64,000 bases of DNA from Sulfurimonas sp. (GTDB lineage Bacteria > Campylobacterota > Campylobacteria > Campylobacterales > Sulfurimonadaceae). The stretch's first letter is position 1; each line of letters opens with the position of its first letter. Positions 52,708 to 61,241 of this stretch are shown piece by piece. Under the pieces are notes generated by a model. The model searched no databases, was not told where the DNA came from, and worked only from the letters and a program-made list of their open reading frames with translations. The translations under genes were made by a program, and so were the position numbers. The stretch lies in NCBI RefSeq assembly GCF_026991475.1, contig NZ_JALXBK010000107.1, positions 1 through 64,000 of the forward strand, in the 5' to 3' direction.

Positions 52708-54804
52708 GTGAGCAGATTAAGTATGTATCCAATAACCTTGGATGGTGAGAGTGTAGAGAACAAAAGAGTAGAGATAAAAGAGTACTTTAATAACACTTTT
52801 GATTTGTTTGAAAAGGTTTTTGAACTCCTAAAAGATGAGAGCGTCTTTTATAAAAAGAGTGAACCATCGCGTCATCCTATGATATTTTATTTTGGACATA
52901 CTGCGACTTTTTTTATAAATAAACTCATCAATATGAAGATAATTGAGAAGCGTATAAACCCCTCTTTTGAGTCAATATTTGCTGTTGGTGTTGATGAAAT
53001 GAGCTGGGATGATTTGAATGAGACACATTATGAGTGGCCAAAAGTTTCAGAAGTTCGAGAGTATAGAAATAGCGTACGAACTCTTGTAAATGAGTTAATT
53101 ATGAGACTCGATTTTACTCTGCCCATAGATGATAGTTCTGCGATGTGGATAATACTGATGAGTATAGAACATGAGCGAATACATATTGAAACATCTCTGG
53201 TTCTGCACCGTCAAATGCCTATAGAATTTGTAAAAGAGGTCGCTGCGTTTAACCTCTGTACTCACTCGGCAAGAAGTCCTAAAAATGAGATGATAGCCAT
53301 TGCGGGTGAAGATGTGATACTTGGAAAAAAGAGATTGCACCACCTTTATGGTTGGGATAACGAATATGGTCGCCAAGAAGAGAATGTTCAAGAGTTTAAA
53401 GTCTCAAAATACCTTGTCAGTAATGGTGAATTTATGGAATTTGTTAAAGATGAAGGGTATGAAAAGCTTGAGTACTGGGATGAAGAAGGAGAGGAGTTCC
53501 TTAAACGCAGCGGTGCAAAATATCCTCATTTTTGGGTGAAAGAGGGCAATAAATTTCTCTACAGAGCACTAAGTAATGTTATTGAGATGCCTGAAGATTG
53601 GCCAGTAGATGTGAATGCACTTGAGGCAGAAGCTTTTTGTAGATATAAGAGTCAAAAAGAGGGCTTAGAGTATAGATTGCCGAGTGAGGGAGAGTATGGA
53701 GTAATTTATAATTATTCAAATATTAAAGATGTGCCTCAGTTGCATGAGAGTCGGGCAAATCTTAATTTTTATCATTATGCGTCATCTTGTCCTGTTAATG
53801 AGTTTAGTTTTAATGGCATATATGATGTTATCGGTAATGTTTGGCAGTGGAGTCGCACACCGATAAGAGGCTTTAAAGGCTTTGAAGTTCATGAGGCTTA
53901 TGATGATTTTTCAACTCCTACTTTTGATGATAAACACTCCTTGATTTTGGGTTCTTCGTGGGCTAGTAGTGGAAATTTAATTATGAAACATTCTCGCTAT
54001 GCTTTTCGTAAACACTTTTTTCAAAATGCAGGCTTTCGTTATGTAATTTCTGCAAATGAGAGTAAGAGTGAAGATATTTATGAGAGTGATGCACTTATAT
54101 CGCAGTATTGTGAATTTCAGTATGGAGATACACATTTTGGTGTGAAAAACTTTTCCCTCTCTTGTGCTGAACTTGCTGCTCGTTATGCAATCAACACAAA
54201 AAAAGCACTAGATTTAGGCTGTGCAACGGGTAGGGCTACTTATGAACTTGCAAAAACTTTTGACATGGTGGAGGGAGTAGATTTTTCTGTGCGTTTTGTT
54301 CAGGTCGGCTCAAAACTTAAAGATGAAGGATATGTAGCCTTTGTTGATAGAGTTGAGGGTGACATTACACAAAATAAAAAGATAAGCATAAAAGAACTTG
54401 GTTATGAAAATTTGCGCAAGAGAGTCTCTTTTTGGCAAGGAGATGCTTGTAATCTCAAGGCAAATTTTAATTCGTATGATTTAATAATGGCGACAAATCT
54501 TATTGACAGGCTTTATAATCCTAAATTCTTTTTAGAGAGTGTAGTTGAAAGGCTTAATAAAGATGGGATTTTGATACTGACATCCCCATATACTTGGCAG
54601 GAGAGTTCTACGAAAAAAGAGTTCTGGCTTGGTGGATATAAGGATGAACATGGTAATGAAGTGCGAACACTTGATACTCTAAAAGGAATTTTAGAGAATA
54701 ACTTTGAACTCCTTGGCGTAGAAGATCTGGAGTTTGTCATTAAAGAGACAGCACGAAAATACCAGCATACTATTTCACAAGTTACTATTTGGAAAAAGCG
54801 ATGA
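52708..54804 (+). CDS. ovoA: Ovothiol synthase OvoA (5-histidylcysteine sulfoxide synthase and methyltransferase)
   Basis: OvoA joins Cys and His to 5-histidylcysteine sulfoxide with an iron centre and O2; its C-terminal domain later methylates 5-thiohistidine to ovothiol A. The 698-residue protein has a DinB-like domain with the iron-binding HERIHIE (HxxxHxE, H155 and H159, E161) and upstream FGHTATFF, a formylglycine-type fold (about 190-450, with EYRLPSEGEYG and IGNVWQWSRTP) and a SAM methyltransferase at about 490-695 (ALDLGCATGRATYELA). The GTG at 52708 has GGAG ahead. Its stop overlaps ovoB as ATGA. The oxygen-dependent reaction suggests exposure to oxygen. Confidence 0.93.
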   Translation: MSRLSMYPITLDGESVENKRVEIKEYFNNTFDLFEKVFELLKDESVFYKKSEPSRHPMIFYFGHTATFFINKLINMKIIEKRINPSFESIFAVGVDEMSWDDLNETHYEWPKVSEVREYRNSVRTLVNELIMRLDFTLPIDDSSAMWIILMSIEHERIHIETSLVLHRQMPIEFVKEVAAFNLCTHSARSPKNEMIAIAGEDVILGKKRLHHLYGWDNEYGRQEENVQEFKVSKYLVSNGEFMEFVKDEGYEKLEYWDEEGEEFLKRSGAKYPHFWVKEGNKFLYRALSNVIEMPEDWPVDVNALEAEAFCRYKSQKEGLEYRLPSEGEYGVIYNYSNIKDVPQLHESRANLNFYHYASSCPVNEFSFNGIYDVIGNVWQWSRTPIRGFKGFEVHEAYDDFSTPTFDDKHSLILGSSWASSGNLIMKHSRYAFRKHFFQNAGFRYVISANESKSEDIYESDALISQYCEFQYGDTHFGVKNFSLSCAELAARYAINTKKALDLGCATGRATYELAKTFDMVEGVDFSVRFVQVGSKLKDEGYVAFVDRVEGDITQNKKISIKELGYENLRKRVSFWQGDACNLKANFNSYDLIMATNLIDRLYNPKFFLESVVERLNKDGILILTSPYTWQESSTKKEFWLGGYKDEHGNEVRTLDTLKGILENNFELLGVEDLEFVIKETARKYQHTISQVTIWKKR

Positions 54805-55985
54805 AGTATGACTTTATCACAGCTGCCAATCGTGAAGATACAAATGCTGAAAAGTATACCCTAAGAGAGGAGCTTTTTGGTACACAAGATGTGCTTCCTG
54901 CATGGGTTGCAGATATGGATATAAACACACCAGATTTTGTACTAAACGCAGTTAAAAAGCGCTTAGATCATCCCATTGTCGGCTATGAAGAGATGCCCGA
55001 TTCTGCTTTTGATGCACAGATAAAATGGATGCAACAAGAGCACGGCACTGCGTTTAAGAGAGAAGATATGTTCTATTCTCACTCTGTTGTTGCCTCCATG
55101 GGGAGTGCTATTGCTGCGTTTACAGATGAGGGTGACGGTGTAATAGTGCAAACTCCTGTCTATCCACCTTTTTTTCATAGTGTAACGCAGTTAAATCGAA
55201 AAGTAGTCAAAAATCCTTTGCGTCGATGTGAAGATGGCAGCTACACTTTTGATATAGAAGATTTACGAGCAAAAATTAATAAAAGGACAAAATTACTGCT
55301 GTTATGTTCACCGCATAATCCCGTAGGAAGAGTTTGGAAAAGGGAAGAACTTGAAGCAATTTTAGCGCTCTGCTTGGAGCATAAGATTGTTGTCTTTTCT
55401 GATGAAATACACTCTGATTTAGTCTATTTACCAAACAAACATATCTCTTTTTCTACGCTAAACGCAGCGGCTAAAACACTCACACTTACTGCCATAGGTG
55501 TTGGAAAAACATTTAATATGGCAGGCTTTGCTATCAGTAGTGTAGCTATAGAAGATGAAAACTTGCGAAAACGCTTTAAAAAAGCTTATGAAAGTGTGCA
55601 TTATGCACAAGGAAGTGTACTTTCTCATGTTGCGTTTGAAGCGGCTTATACAGAAGGTAAGGAGTGGTTGAGTGAGTTGAAAATTCATCTCTACAATAAC
55701 TATATGCTTTTAAAAAATTTGAGTGATAAATATGCTACATTTATTAAAATAACACCTATTGAAGCGACCTATTTGGCATGGATAGATTGTCGAGGGATGG
55801 GAATGCGTGACAAAGAGCTTCGAGAGTTTTTTATAAAAGATGCAAAACTAGGGCTCAATGCTGGGCTTGCTTTTGGTAGAGAGGGAAGTGCTTATATGCG
55901 TTTGAATTTTGCAGTAAGCTCTACTACAATGCTGCAAATCATAAATAGATTGGAAACTTCATTATTAAGGCTTAGTAATGGGTAA
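54801..55985 (+). CDS. ovoB: PLP-dependent C-S lyase, probable OvoB
   Basis: OvoB splits the sulfoxide made by OvoA to release 5-thiohistidine. This 394-residue fold-type I enzyme (ATG at 54801, overlapping the ovoA stop) is of the MalY/PatB cystathionine beta-lyase-like type: LPAWVADMDINTP, GYEEMP, CSPHNPVGRVWKREEL, FSDEIHSDLVY and TAIGVGKTFNMAGF with the PLP Lys at 236. Family membership alone would give a C-S beta-lyase; the operon position gives the ovothiol role (inference). A plain cystathionine beta-lyase remains possible. Four AAACGCAG motif copies lie in this gene. Confidence 0.78.
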   Translation: MKYDFITAANREDTNAEKYTLREELFGTQDVLPAWVADMDINTPDFVLNAVKKRLDHPIVGYEEMPDSAFDAQIKWMQQEHGTAFKREDMFYSHSVVASMGSAIAAFTDEGDGVIVQTPVYPPFFHSVTQLNRKVVKNPLRRCEDGSYTFDIEDLRAKINKRTKLLLLCSPHNPVGRVWKREELEAILALCLEHKIVVFSDEIHSDLVYLPNKHISFSTLNAAAKTLTLTAIGVGKTFNMAGFAISSVAIEDENLRKRFKKAYESVHYAQGSVLSHVAFEAAYTEGKEWLSELKIHLYNNYMLLKNLSDKYATFIKITPIEATYLAWIDCRGMGMRDKELREFFIKDAKLGLNAGLAFGREGSAYMRLNFAVSSTTMLQIINRLETSLLRLSNG

Positions 55986-56403
55986 TGATTTAGAAAAAAT
56001 CACTGCGTTTATAGAACAGCATCATGTTTTAAGTTTAGCAACATCACTCGATAATTTGCCGAGTGTCTGTTCTGCTTTTTATATTTATGATGCTCAAAGT
56101 CACTCGTTTGTTATTGCTAGTAGTGAAGAGACTTTACATATAAAACAGGTAAAGGTAAATAAAAATGTAGCAGGAAATATTTTACTTGAGACCAAAGAGA
56201 TTGGGAAAATTCAAGGTTTACAGTTTTTTGCTAAGATGCAAGCTTTAGAAGATGAAAGGCTGAAAAAATCTTACTTTAAAAGATTTCCTTATGCTTTAGC
56301 ACTTCTTCCAAAATTATGGCAAATAGAGGTAAGCCGATTTAAATTGACAGATAACAGACTTGGATTTGGCAAAAAGATTATTTATGAGTACACCTCTCTT
56401 TAA
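55978..56403 (+). CDS. YhbP-family (UPF0306) flavin-binding-like protein, third gene of the ovothiol operon
   Basis: The 141-residue protein matches E. coli YhbP along its length: FIEQHHVLSLATS, AFYIYDAQSHSFVIASSEETLH, ILLETKEIGKIQGLQFFAKM and the end DNRLGFGKKIIYE. Such proteins have a split-barrel flavin fold like pyridoxamine phosphate oxidases, and their biochemical role is unknown. AAGG precedes the ATG and the gene overlaps ovoB by 8 bases, so it belongs to the operon. A role in ovothiol redox cycling or recycling is possible, but equally it may serve PLP supply. The 3' end overlaps the small Cys protein on the other strand. Confidence 0.75.
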   Translation: MGNDLEKITAFIEQHHVLSLATSLDNLPSVCSAFYIYDAQSHSFVIASSEETLHIKQVKVNKNVAGNILLETKEIGKIQGLQFFAKMQALEDERLKKSYFKRFPYALALLPKLWQIEVSRFKLTDNRLGFGKKIIYEYTSL

Positions 56404-56551
56404 ATAGTGAGCATTCACTCCCACTACTTCTCAATACAACCATAGATGGAATTTGTGCTGATTTAAAGCCATAGGCCCTGCATCCATGAGGCTGTTTCGG
56501 CTCCCAAGTGACAAAATAGTATTCACATTTTCTACAATTAATTCTTTTCAT
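56378..56551 (-). CDS. Small conserved-looking cysteine protein
   Basis: A 57-codon ORF too short for the track reads MKRINCRKCEYYFVTWEPKQ, then PHGCRAYGFKSAQIPSMVVL and RSSGSECSLFKERC. The spacing of five Cys (CRKC, GC, EC, RC) suggests a bound metal. I recall similar short proteins in Campylobacterota and Deltaproteobacteria, sometimes wrongly annotated as uracil-DNA glycosylase. A -10-like TGTTAAAAT ends 5 bases before the ATG and no ribosome site is present, so it may be leaderless. It overlaps the YhbP-like gene end by 26 bases. Confidence 0.6.
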   Translation of the reverse strand: MKRINCRKCEYYFVTWEPKQPHGCRAYGFKSAQIPSMVVLRSSGSECSLFKERCTHK

Positions 56552-56611
56552 GATTTATTTTAACATTATTAGGTAAAATTAGTAAAAATAATTTTTACAG
56601 GATAAAAATAG

Positions 56612-57301
56612 ATGAATAATAAAATATTAATGATGATTGAGCTACAAAATGGACTCAATGATGCGACAAATGGTAAAGAGTGGACAAAAGGTATAACAAA
56701 AAATGGCAAGAAAATTGATTGGCGTCGTTGTATTTATATGGAGTGTGCAGAGATGGTAGACAGCTTTCCTTGGAAGCACTGGAAGGCAATTACGGCAGAG
56801 CCAGATTGGGAAAATCATCAAATAGAAGTTGTTGATGTTTGGCACTTTATTATTAGTTTGGCGATTGAAGAGTATACACAAAATAATAGAGGTTCACTAG
56901 AAGATATTGCCGTGCAAATCTCTAACTCTAATACTCTTAATAAAATTGAAACTACAGAAGAGTCATTTGCTCCAATTGATGCTGTTTTAGAAAAGGTAGA
57001 GAATCTCATACGCGTAGCTATTTCTAAAGAAGCTGTTGATTTAGATACTCTTTTTGGTGAATTTTTTGATTTAGTGGCTATGAGTGGATTAAATCTTGAT
57101 TCACTCTATAGACTCTATGTAGGAAAAAATATTTTAAACCAATTCCGTCAGGATAATGGCTATAAAGAGGGAACATATATTAAAGTATGGAATGACAAAG
57201 AGGATAATGTTGTAATGAAATCAATTTGGGAAACAAATAGTGATGTTACTCCTGAGTTTTTATATGAAGAATTATCGAAAGTTTATGTAACTCTTGTTTA
57301 G
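56612..57301 (+). CDS. dut: Dimeric dUTP diphosphatase
   Basis: This enzyme hydrolyses dUTP to dUMP, keeping uracil out of DNA and feeding thymidylate synthesis. The 229-residue protein is the all-alpha, dimeric type known from C. jejuni and phages, not the trimeric beta type. Metal-binding motifs are ECAEMVDSFPWKHWK (ExxE-type) and IEVVDVWHFIISL. An AGGATAAAAATAG leader precedes the ATG. It is followed 9 bases later by an ABC ATPase gene of unrelated kind. Confidence 0.93.
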   Translation: MNNKILMMIELQNGLNDATNGKEWTKGITKNGKKIDWRRCIYMECAEMVDSFPWKHWKAITAEPDWENHQIEVVDVWHFIISLAIEEYTQNNRGSLEDIAVQISNSNTLNKIETTEESFAPIDAVLEKVENLIRVAISKEAVDLDTLFGEFFDLVAMSGLNLDSLYRLYVGKNILNQFRQDNGYKEGTYIKVWNDKEDNVVMKSIWETNSDVTPEFLYEELSKVYVTLV

Positions 57302-57310
57302 AGATTTGAT

Positions 57311-57880
57311 TTGCAAGATACTTTAAAAATAGAGAATCTCTCTTTTGGTTACTCAAAAGAGAAGTTACTTTTTGAAAATTTTTCTCTGCGTTTAAAAAAA
57401 GGAGAGCTAAAAGCAATAGTAGGGGAGAGTGGTGCTGGTAAAAGTACCCTCTTTGAAGTGATTTTAGGAAACTTAAAACCATTTAGTGGCACTGTTAGCT
57501 GTAGTTCTATTTCTCAAATTTTTCAAGACCCATACAGCTCTTTTCATCCCAGCTATACACTTTTAAATCAAATATCTGATGTAGCATCATTAGATAGGCT
57601 TGATGTCTGTCTAAAAGAGATTAAGTTAGAAAAAGAACTTTTACATAAACTTCCTCATGAACTTTCAGGAGGGCAACTCCAGCGTGCTTCCATTTTACGA
57701 GCAATGCTGATGGAGAGTGAACTTCTACTGCTTGATGAACCAACATCAGCACTTGACAATGTTATTCAACTAGAGGTAATGCAGATGTTGATAAAGAGAC
57801 TTGACTCCACGGCAATGTTACTTATAACACATGATATGGAGTTAGCCTCTTGGTGTGCAGATGAGGTTATAACGATTTAA
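57311..57880 (+). CDS. Orphan ABC transporter ATPase subunit
   Basis: The 189-residue protein starts at TTG (57311) and is a complete but short ABC ATPase: Walker A GESGAGKS, Q loop SQIFQDPYSSFHP, signature LSGGQLQRA, Walker B LLLLDEPTSA and H loop LLITHD. The QDPYSSFHP Q-loop is typical of oligopeptide and nickel (Dpp/Opp/Nik) ATPases. Such ATPases usually exceed 250 residues and come with permeases, but none is adjacent. It may serve a remote transporter or be a non-transport ATPase. It meets crcB convergently with a 4-base overlap. Confidence 0.8.
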   Translation: MQDTLKIENLSFGYSKEKLLFENFSLRLKKGELKAIVGESGAGKSTLFEVILGNLKPFSGTVSCSSISQIFQDPYSSFHPSYTLLNQISDVASLDRLDVCLKEIKLEKELLHKLPHELSGGQLQRASILRAMLMESELLLLDEPTSALDNVIQLEVMQMLIKRLDSTAMLLITHDMELASWCADEVITI

Positions 57881-58257
57881 GAATATAATCTTTTAAATAA
57901 TATAACAGCAAGAAGTGTAGCTGTGATACTTAGCGTTACATTTAAAAATATATTGATTCCAAAACTAGTAAATTCACCATCTTGAAGCATATTTACATTT
58001 TCTAAGGAGAATGTTGAAAATGTTGTGAGTGCTCCTAAAAATCCTGTAACTACAAAGGCTTTATACTCTGGTTGCACATTTTGTGCAAAGAACATTGCAG
58101 CTAATCCAATTATGAAACTTCCAAGAACATTGACACTAAGTGTTCCTAAAGGAAAGAGTGAACCTGAAATTTTTTGTACACCAGTAGCAATTAAAAATCT
58201 TGATATTGCACCAAAAAAACCACCTGCGCCAACGAAAAGTATAAGTGTTAAATTCAT
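57877..58257 (-). CDS. crcB: Fluoride channel CrcB/Fluc
   Basis: CrcB dimers let fluoride leave the cell. The 126-residue protein has four membrane helices and the motifs GAGGFFGAISRFLI, LSVNVLGSFIIG (pore Asn) and GFLGALTTFSTFSLE (Phe box and central sodium site). No fluoride riboswitch is seen directly before it. It is the last gene of the ctpA-pur-plsC-DUF190 run, overlapping DUF190 by 4 bases. Confidence 0.93.
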   Translation of the reverse strand: MNLTLILFVGAGGFFGAISRFLIATGVQKISGSLFPLGTLSVNVLGSFIIGLAAMFFAQNVQPEYKAFVVTGFLGALTTFSTFSLENVNMLQDGEFTSFGINIFLNVTLSITATLLAVILFKRLYS

Positions 58258-58613
58258 TGTTCTTCTTGTTTATTAAAATTTTTATGTTTATAGTTTATAA
58301 CTTCTGTATCTGTTAATGTCATTAATCCATTATCCATCATATGATCAATATGCTCTATAAAATTATCTATTTTTTCTTTATCGTCTATAATTTCAATCAC
58401 AAGGGGAAGCTCTTGTGCTAAAGCCCATACTTTAAAACTATGTACTTCTGAAAAAGCACCAATACCCGCAACCGCTTTAAAAACAGTTGCTCCTGCTAAT
58501 CCTTCTTTTTTTACCTCTTTTAAAATCTCTTCAAAAAGAGGTTCACCATTGTATTTATCTAAAGTATCTATGTAGATACGAAGAATTTTCTTTTGTCCTA
58601 AATATCGTTTCAT
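58254..58613 (-). CDS. DUF190 family protein
   Basis: The 119-residue protein shows the DUF190 pattern: YLGQKKILRIYIDTLDKYNG, LFEEILKEVKKEGLAGATVFKAVAGIG and LPLVIEIIDDKEKIDNFI, a PII-like ferredoxin fold. Such genes are commonly neighbours of crcB, suggesting a role in fluoride export control. It overlaps crcB by 4 bases and plsC by one. PII-like folds bind nucleotides at subunit interfaces, but no ligand is known to me here. Confidence 0.85.
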   Translation of the reverse strand: MKRYLGQKKILRIYIDTLDKYNGEPLFEEILKEVKKEGLAGATVFKAVAGIGAFSEVHSFKVWALAQELPLVIEIIDDKEKIDNFIEHIDHMMDNGLMTLTDTEVINYKHKNFNKQEEQ

Positions 58614-59302
58614 TATTTCTCTCTTTTAATTTCATTGTCGTATGCTTGTTGCATTTTTGACCGTAAATTTTCTAGCCAGTTTTGGTCACTCTTATCTGCA
58701 ATAAATGAGTCTAAAAATATGACTTTTATATTTTTTGGCATATAGTAAAACTCTTTTATATTGTAACATTTTGATGTTTCCATTAAGACAATAGGTTGTA
58801 CTTTTAACTGATATTTATCAGCTATAAATTTTGCTCCAGATTTAAAGGGAAGCATTTTACCTGTTCTAGAGCGTGTTCCCTCTGGAAACATTGTAAGTAC
58901 TCTTTTCTTCTTAAGTCTGTCTTTTGCTGCGTGTAAAAGTTTTATAAGAGAGATTTTACTTTCACGCTCTACTTCAATATCTTCAGGAAGACTCATAGCA
59001 AGACCAAAAAATGGTACATCAAAAAGAGCTTTTTTTGCGACCCAAGTGATGTCTTTTGATGTAATAGTTTCAATTACTCCAATATCTAAATCGCTTTGAT
59101 GATTTACTAAAAACATTTGTGCCTCTGGATCTTCTTGTCCTATCTTAGTTACAGAAAAGAAAGTTGCAATACGTACAAACCATGCAGCAATTTTTCGGGC
59201 ATAAGGACGAGGCAATATTGGGTACATAATGATGGAAAAAGTTAAAGCTATAAATATAATTGTAGTAGCTATAAACCAGTTAATATGAGCAAGTATCTTC
59301 AT
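58613..59302 (-). CDS. plsC: 1-acyl-sn-glycerol-3-phosphate acyltransferase
   Basis: PlsC acylates lysophosphatidic acid to phosphatidic acid, the root of phospholipid synthesis. The 229-residue protein has an N-terminal membrane helix pair (about 5-45), the catalytic NHQSDLD (NHx4D), MFPEGTRSRTGKM and PIVLMETSKCYN. It overlaps the preceding gene by 23 bases and DUF190 by one. C. jejuni has the same order around it. Confidence 0.93.
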   Translation of the reverse strand: MKILAHINWFIATTIIFIALTFSIIMYPILPRPYARKIAAWFVRIATFFSVTKIGQEDPEAQMFLVNHQSDLDIGVIETITSKDITWVAKKALFDVPFFGLAMSLPEDIEVERESKISLIKLLHAAKDRLKKKRVLTMFPEGTRSRTGKMLPFKSGAKFIADKYQLKVQPIVLMETSKCYNIKEFYYMPKNIKVIFLDSFIADKSDQNWLENLRSKMQQAYDNEIKREK

Positions 59303-60326
59303 TCTTTACCCAACCTATTTTATTGTTATTTAGTTTTACTTTAATGTAATGATCTGTTTGACCCTCTTTTGGAAGGCTATATTGTGTTTGTGTTGTTTCA
59401 AAAATTGTTCCATTATCTACAGGTAGAAGATGTATCTGTGCTCCCTTTTTAATGCAAATATCTTTTTGAGGCATAGAAAGATAAAGAATATAGCCTAGTG
59501 GTAAAAAGATTAAAATCAAATAGACGATTCTTCTTTTTAATAGAATAAGAATAAATCCCAGAATTGCAATTGCTGCGGCTACATACATCTTTTGCATATC
59601 ATGAGATTGGTCCCTTGGTCTTAAATCACTTTGTGTTGTAACGCTGTCATCATCTACAATAACTGGTATGTCTATAAGTTCAAAACTGTTTTTTAGTAGA
59701 TTAAAATAGGTAAAAGAAAAGTGTTCAGCTCTTTTATCTATAACCACGAAGTAGGTGATTTTTGATGTTAAATAGGAGTTCGTTGAAGATTCTTTACCTT
59801 GTTTATATACATTTTTAAAATGCATTGCGTCAATATTGGTGTTTTCAGCAGAGACTACAAAAACTATAATATTATGCTTATTATCGTAGCTTGTTGTTTT
59901 ATAATCATTTAGTTCTAGATTGTTGGCTATGATATTTGAAAAGTTATTCTTTGGATTAAGTTGAATAACATTAAGTTTTTTACCTTGAATAAAAGTAGAA
60001 TTATACTCTTGAGATGCAATAAGTGTGGCATTGACATCAGGAAGTTTTACTACATTTGAAGTTGCCAGAAGATGAAAGGTATCATATAAAAATTTTCCTT
60101 TTTTTTCTCGTATAGGAATATCATCTAAAATCTTTACCCCTCTTGAGTTAGAAAATTCATATGAAATATCATCATATTTTTTAACTGTTGAGAGCGCTTT
60201 TAGAGTAACCGTGAAAATTTCACCTTGAATTATTCGTGTTGGTATTTCATCATAGCTAAGGTATATAACTTTATTTGCATATAAAGATGAAATAAACAAT
60301 AAGACAAGTAGAAAAGCTTTTATCAC
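59280..60326 (-). CDS. Envelope protein of unknown function in purine operon
   Basis: The 348-residue protein has a signal peptide (cut near LYA/NK), a long beta-rich periplasmic part (about 20-245), two close membrane helices (about 250-285) and a C-terminal SH3-like stretch, KKGAQIHLLPVDNGTIFET then VKLNNNKIGWVKNEDTC. I do not recognise a named family, though the layout recalls BatD-like proteins. An equivalent gene lies between purQ and plsC in C. jejuni as I recall (Cj0515). It overlaps purQ by 4 bases and plsC by 23, so translation is tightly coupled with both. Confidence 0.6.
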   Translation of the reverse strand: MIKAFLLVLLFISSLYANKVIYLSYDEIPTRIIQGEIFTVTLKALSTVKKYDDISYEFSNSRGVKILDDIPIREKKGKFLYDTFHLLATSNVVKLPDVNATLIASQEYNSTFIQGKKLNVIQLNPKNNFSNIIANNLELNDYKTTSYDNKHNIIVFVVSAENTNIDAMHFKNVYKQGKESSTNSYLTSKITYFVVIDKRAEHFSFTYFNLLKNSFELIDIPVIVDDDSVTTQSDLRPRDQSHDMQKMYVAAAIAILGFILILLKRRIVYLILIFLPLGYILYLSMPQKDICIKKGAQIHLLPVDNGTIFETTQTQYSLPKEGQTDHYIKVKLNNNKIGWVKNEDTCSY

Positions 60327-60997
60327 GACTCAAAGAAACCTTTTAACATATTTACTCCATCATCACTTCCAAGCACTACTTCCATAGCACGTTCAGGATG
60401 TGGCATAAGACCAAATACATTTTTATTTTTATTACAAACACCTGCAATACTAGCGACACTGCCGTTAGGATTTTGTACACCACCGCTTGCATCTGTATAT
60501 TTTAGAAGAATTTGTTCATTCTCTTCAAGCTCTTGTAAACCTGCATCATCAATATAGTAGTTACCATCATGATGTGCAATAGGAATATTTACAATATCTC
60601 CATCACTCAACTCTTTTAAGAAGATGTTATCACTATTTTGTACTTTAAGATGGTGGTGTTTAGAGATAAAATGTAGGCCCTCGTTGCGTTTAAGCGCACC
60701 AGGGAGCAGACCTGCTTCTGTGAGAACTTGAAAACCATTACAAATTCCTAAAACTTTACCGCCATTGTTTGCATAGGTAGTAACTGCTTTCATAACAGGA
60801 GAAAATTTTGCAATAGCACCACTTCTAAGGTAGTCTCCATAAGAGAATCCCCCTGCTACCACAAGCAGGTCAGTATTGTCTGGAATTGTTTCTGATTTGT
60901 GCCAGATTATCTCTGTATCTGCACCAAGTTTTTTAAAGGCATACTCTGTGTCATATTCACAGTTTGTACCCGGAAATTGAAGAATTGATACTTTCAT
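60323..60997 (-). CDS. purQ: FGAM synthase glutaminase subunit PurQ
   Basis: PurQ supplies ammonia from glutamine to PurL for formylglycinamidine ribonucleotide synthesis. The 224-residue class I amidotransferase has ILQFPGTNCEYDTEYA, VAGGFSYGDYLRSGA, KVLGICNGFQVL with the catalytic Cys and LMPHPERAME with His and Glu. It overlaps purS by one base. purL is not in the window. Confidence 0.97.
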   Translation of the reverse strand: MKVSILQFPGTNCEYDTEYAFKKLGADTEIIWHKSETIPDNTDLLVVAGGFSYGDYLRSGAIAKFSPVMKAVTTYANNGGKVLGICNGFQVLTEAGLLPGALKRNEGLHFISKHHHLKVQNSDNIFLKELSDGDIVNIPIAHHDGNYYIDDAGLQELEENEQILLKYTDASGGVQNPNGSVASIAGVCNKNKNVFGLMPHPERAMEVVLGSDDGVNMLKGFFES

Positions 60998-61239
60998 TAT
61001 ACTAGCTCTATATTGTAGTCTTCAATTACAGTATTTGCTAAAAGTTCTTCACACATTTTGGTTACATCACTCATTGCTTTTTCTCTATCTGTCTCATCAA
61101 GTTGTAAAACAATTTGCTTTCCAATACGAACATCTTCTACCAAGTTAAATCCTAGAGAGTCAAGTGCATGGTGTACTGCCTTTCCTTGAGAATCTAAAAC
61201 TCCTGTCTTTAAGTATACATTTACTATTGCTTTTATCAT
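60997..61239 (-). CDS. purS: FGAM synthase subunit PurS
   Basis: PurS is the small subunit that joins PurQ and small PurL in the three-part FGAM synthase. The 80 residues AIVNVYLKTGVLDSQGKAVH, then SLGFNLVEDVRIGKQI, are typical. The presence of purS shows that this organism uses the PurSQL type with a small PurL. It lies 2 bases after purC. Confidence 0.96.
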   Translation of the reverse strand: MIKAIVNVYLKTGVLDSQGKAVHHALDSLGFNLVEDVRIGKQIVLQLDETDREKAMSDVTKMCEELLANTVIEDYNIELV

Positions 61240-61241
61240 AA

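Noticed and set aside
52674-52796. N-terminal extension of the pgeF ORF
   Set aside because: It runs over the shared promoter and into ovoA, and the family starts at MKFYQSK.
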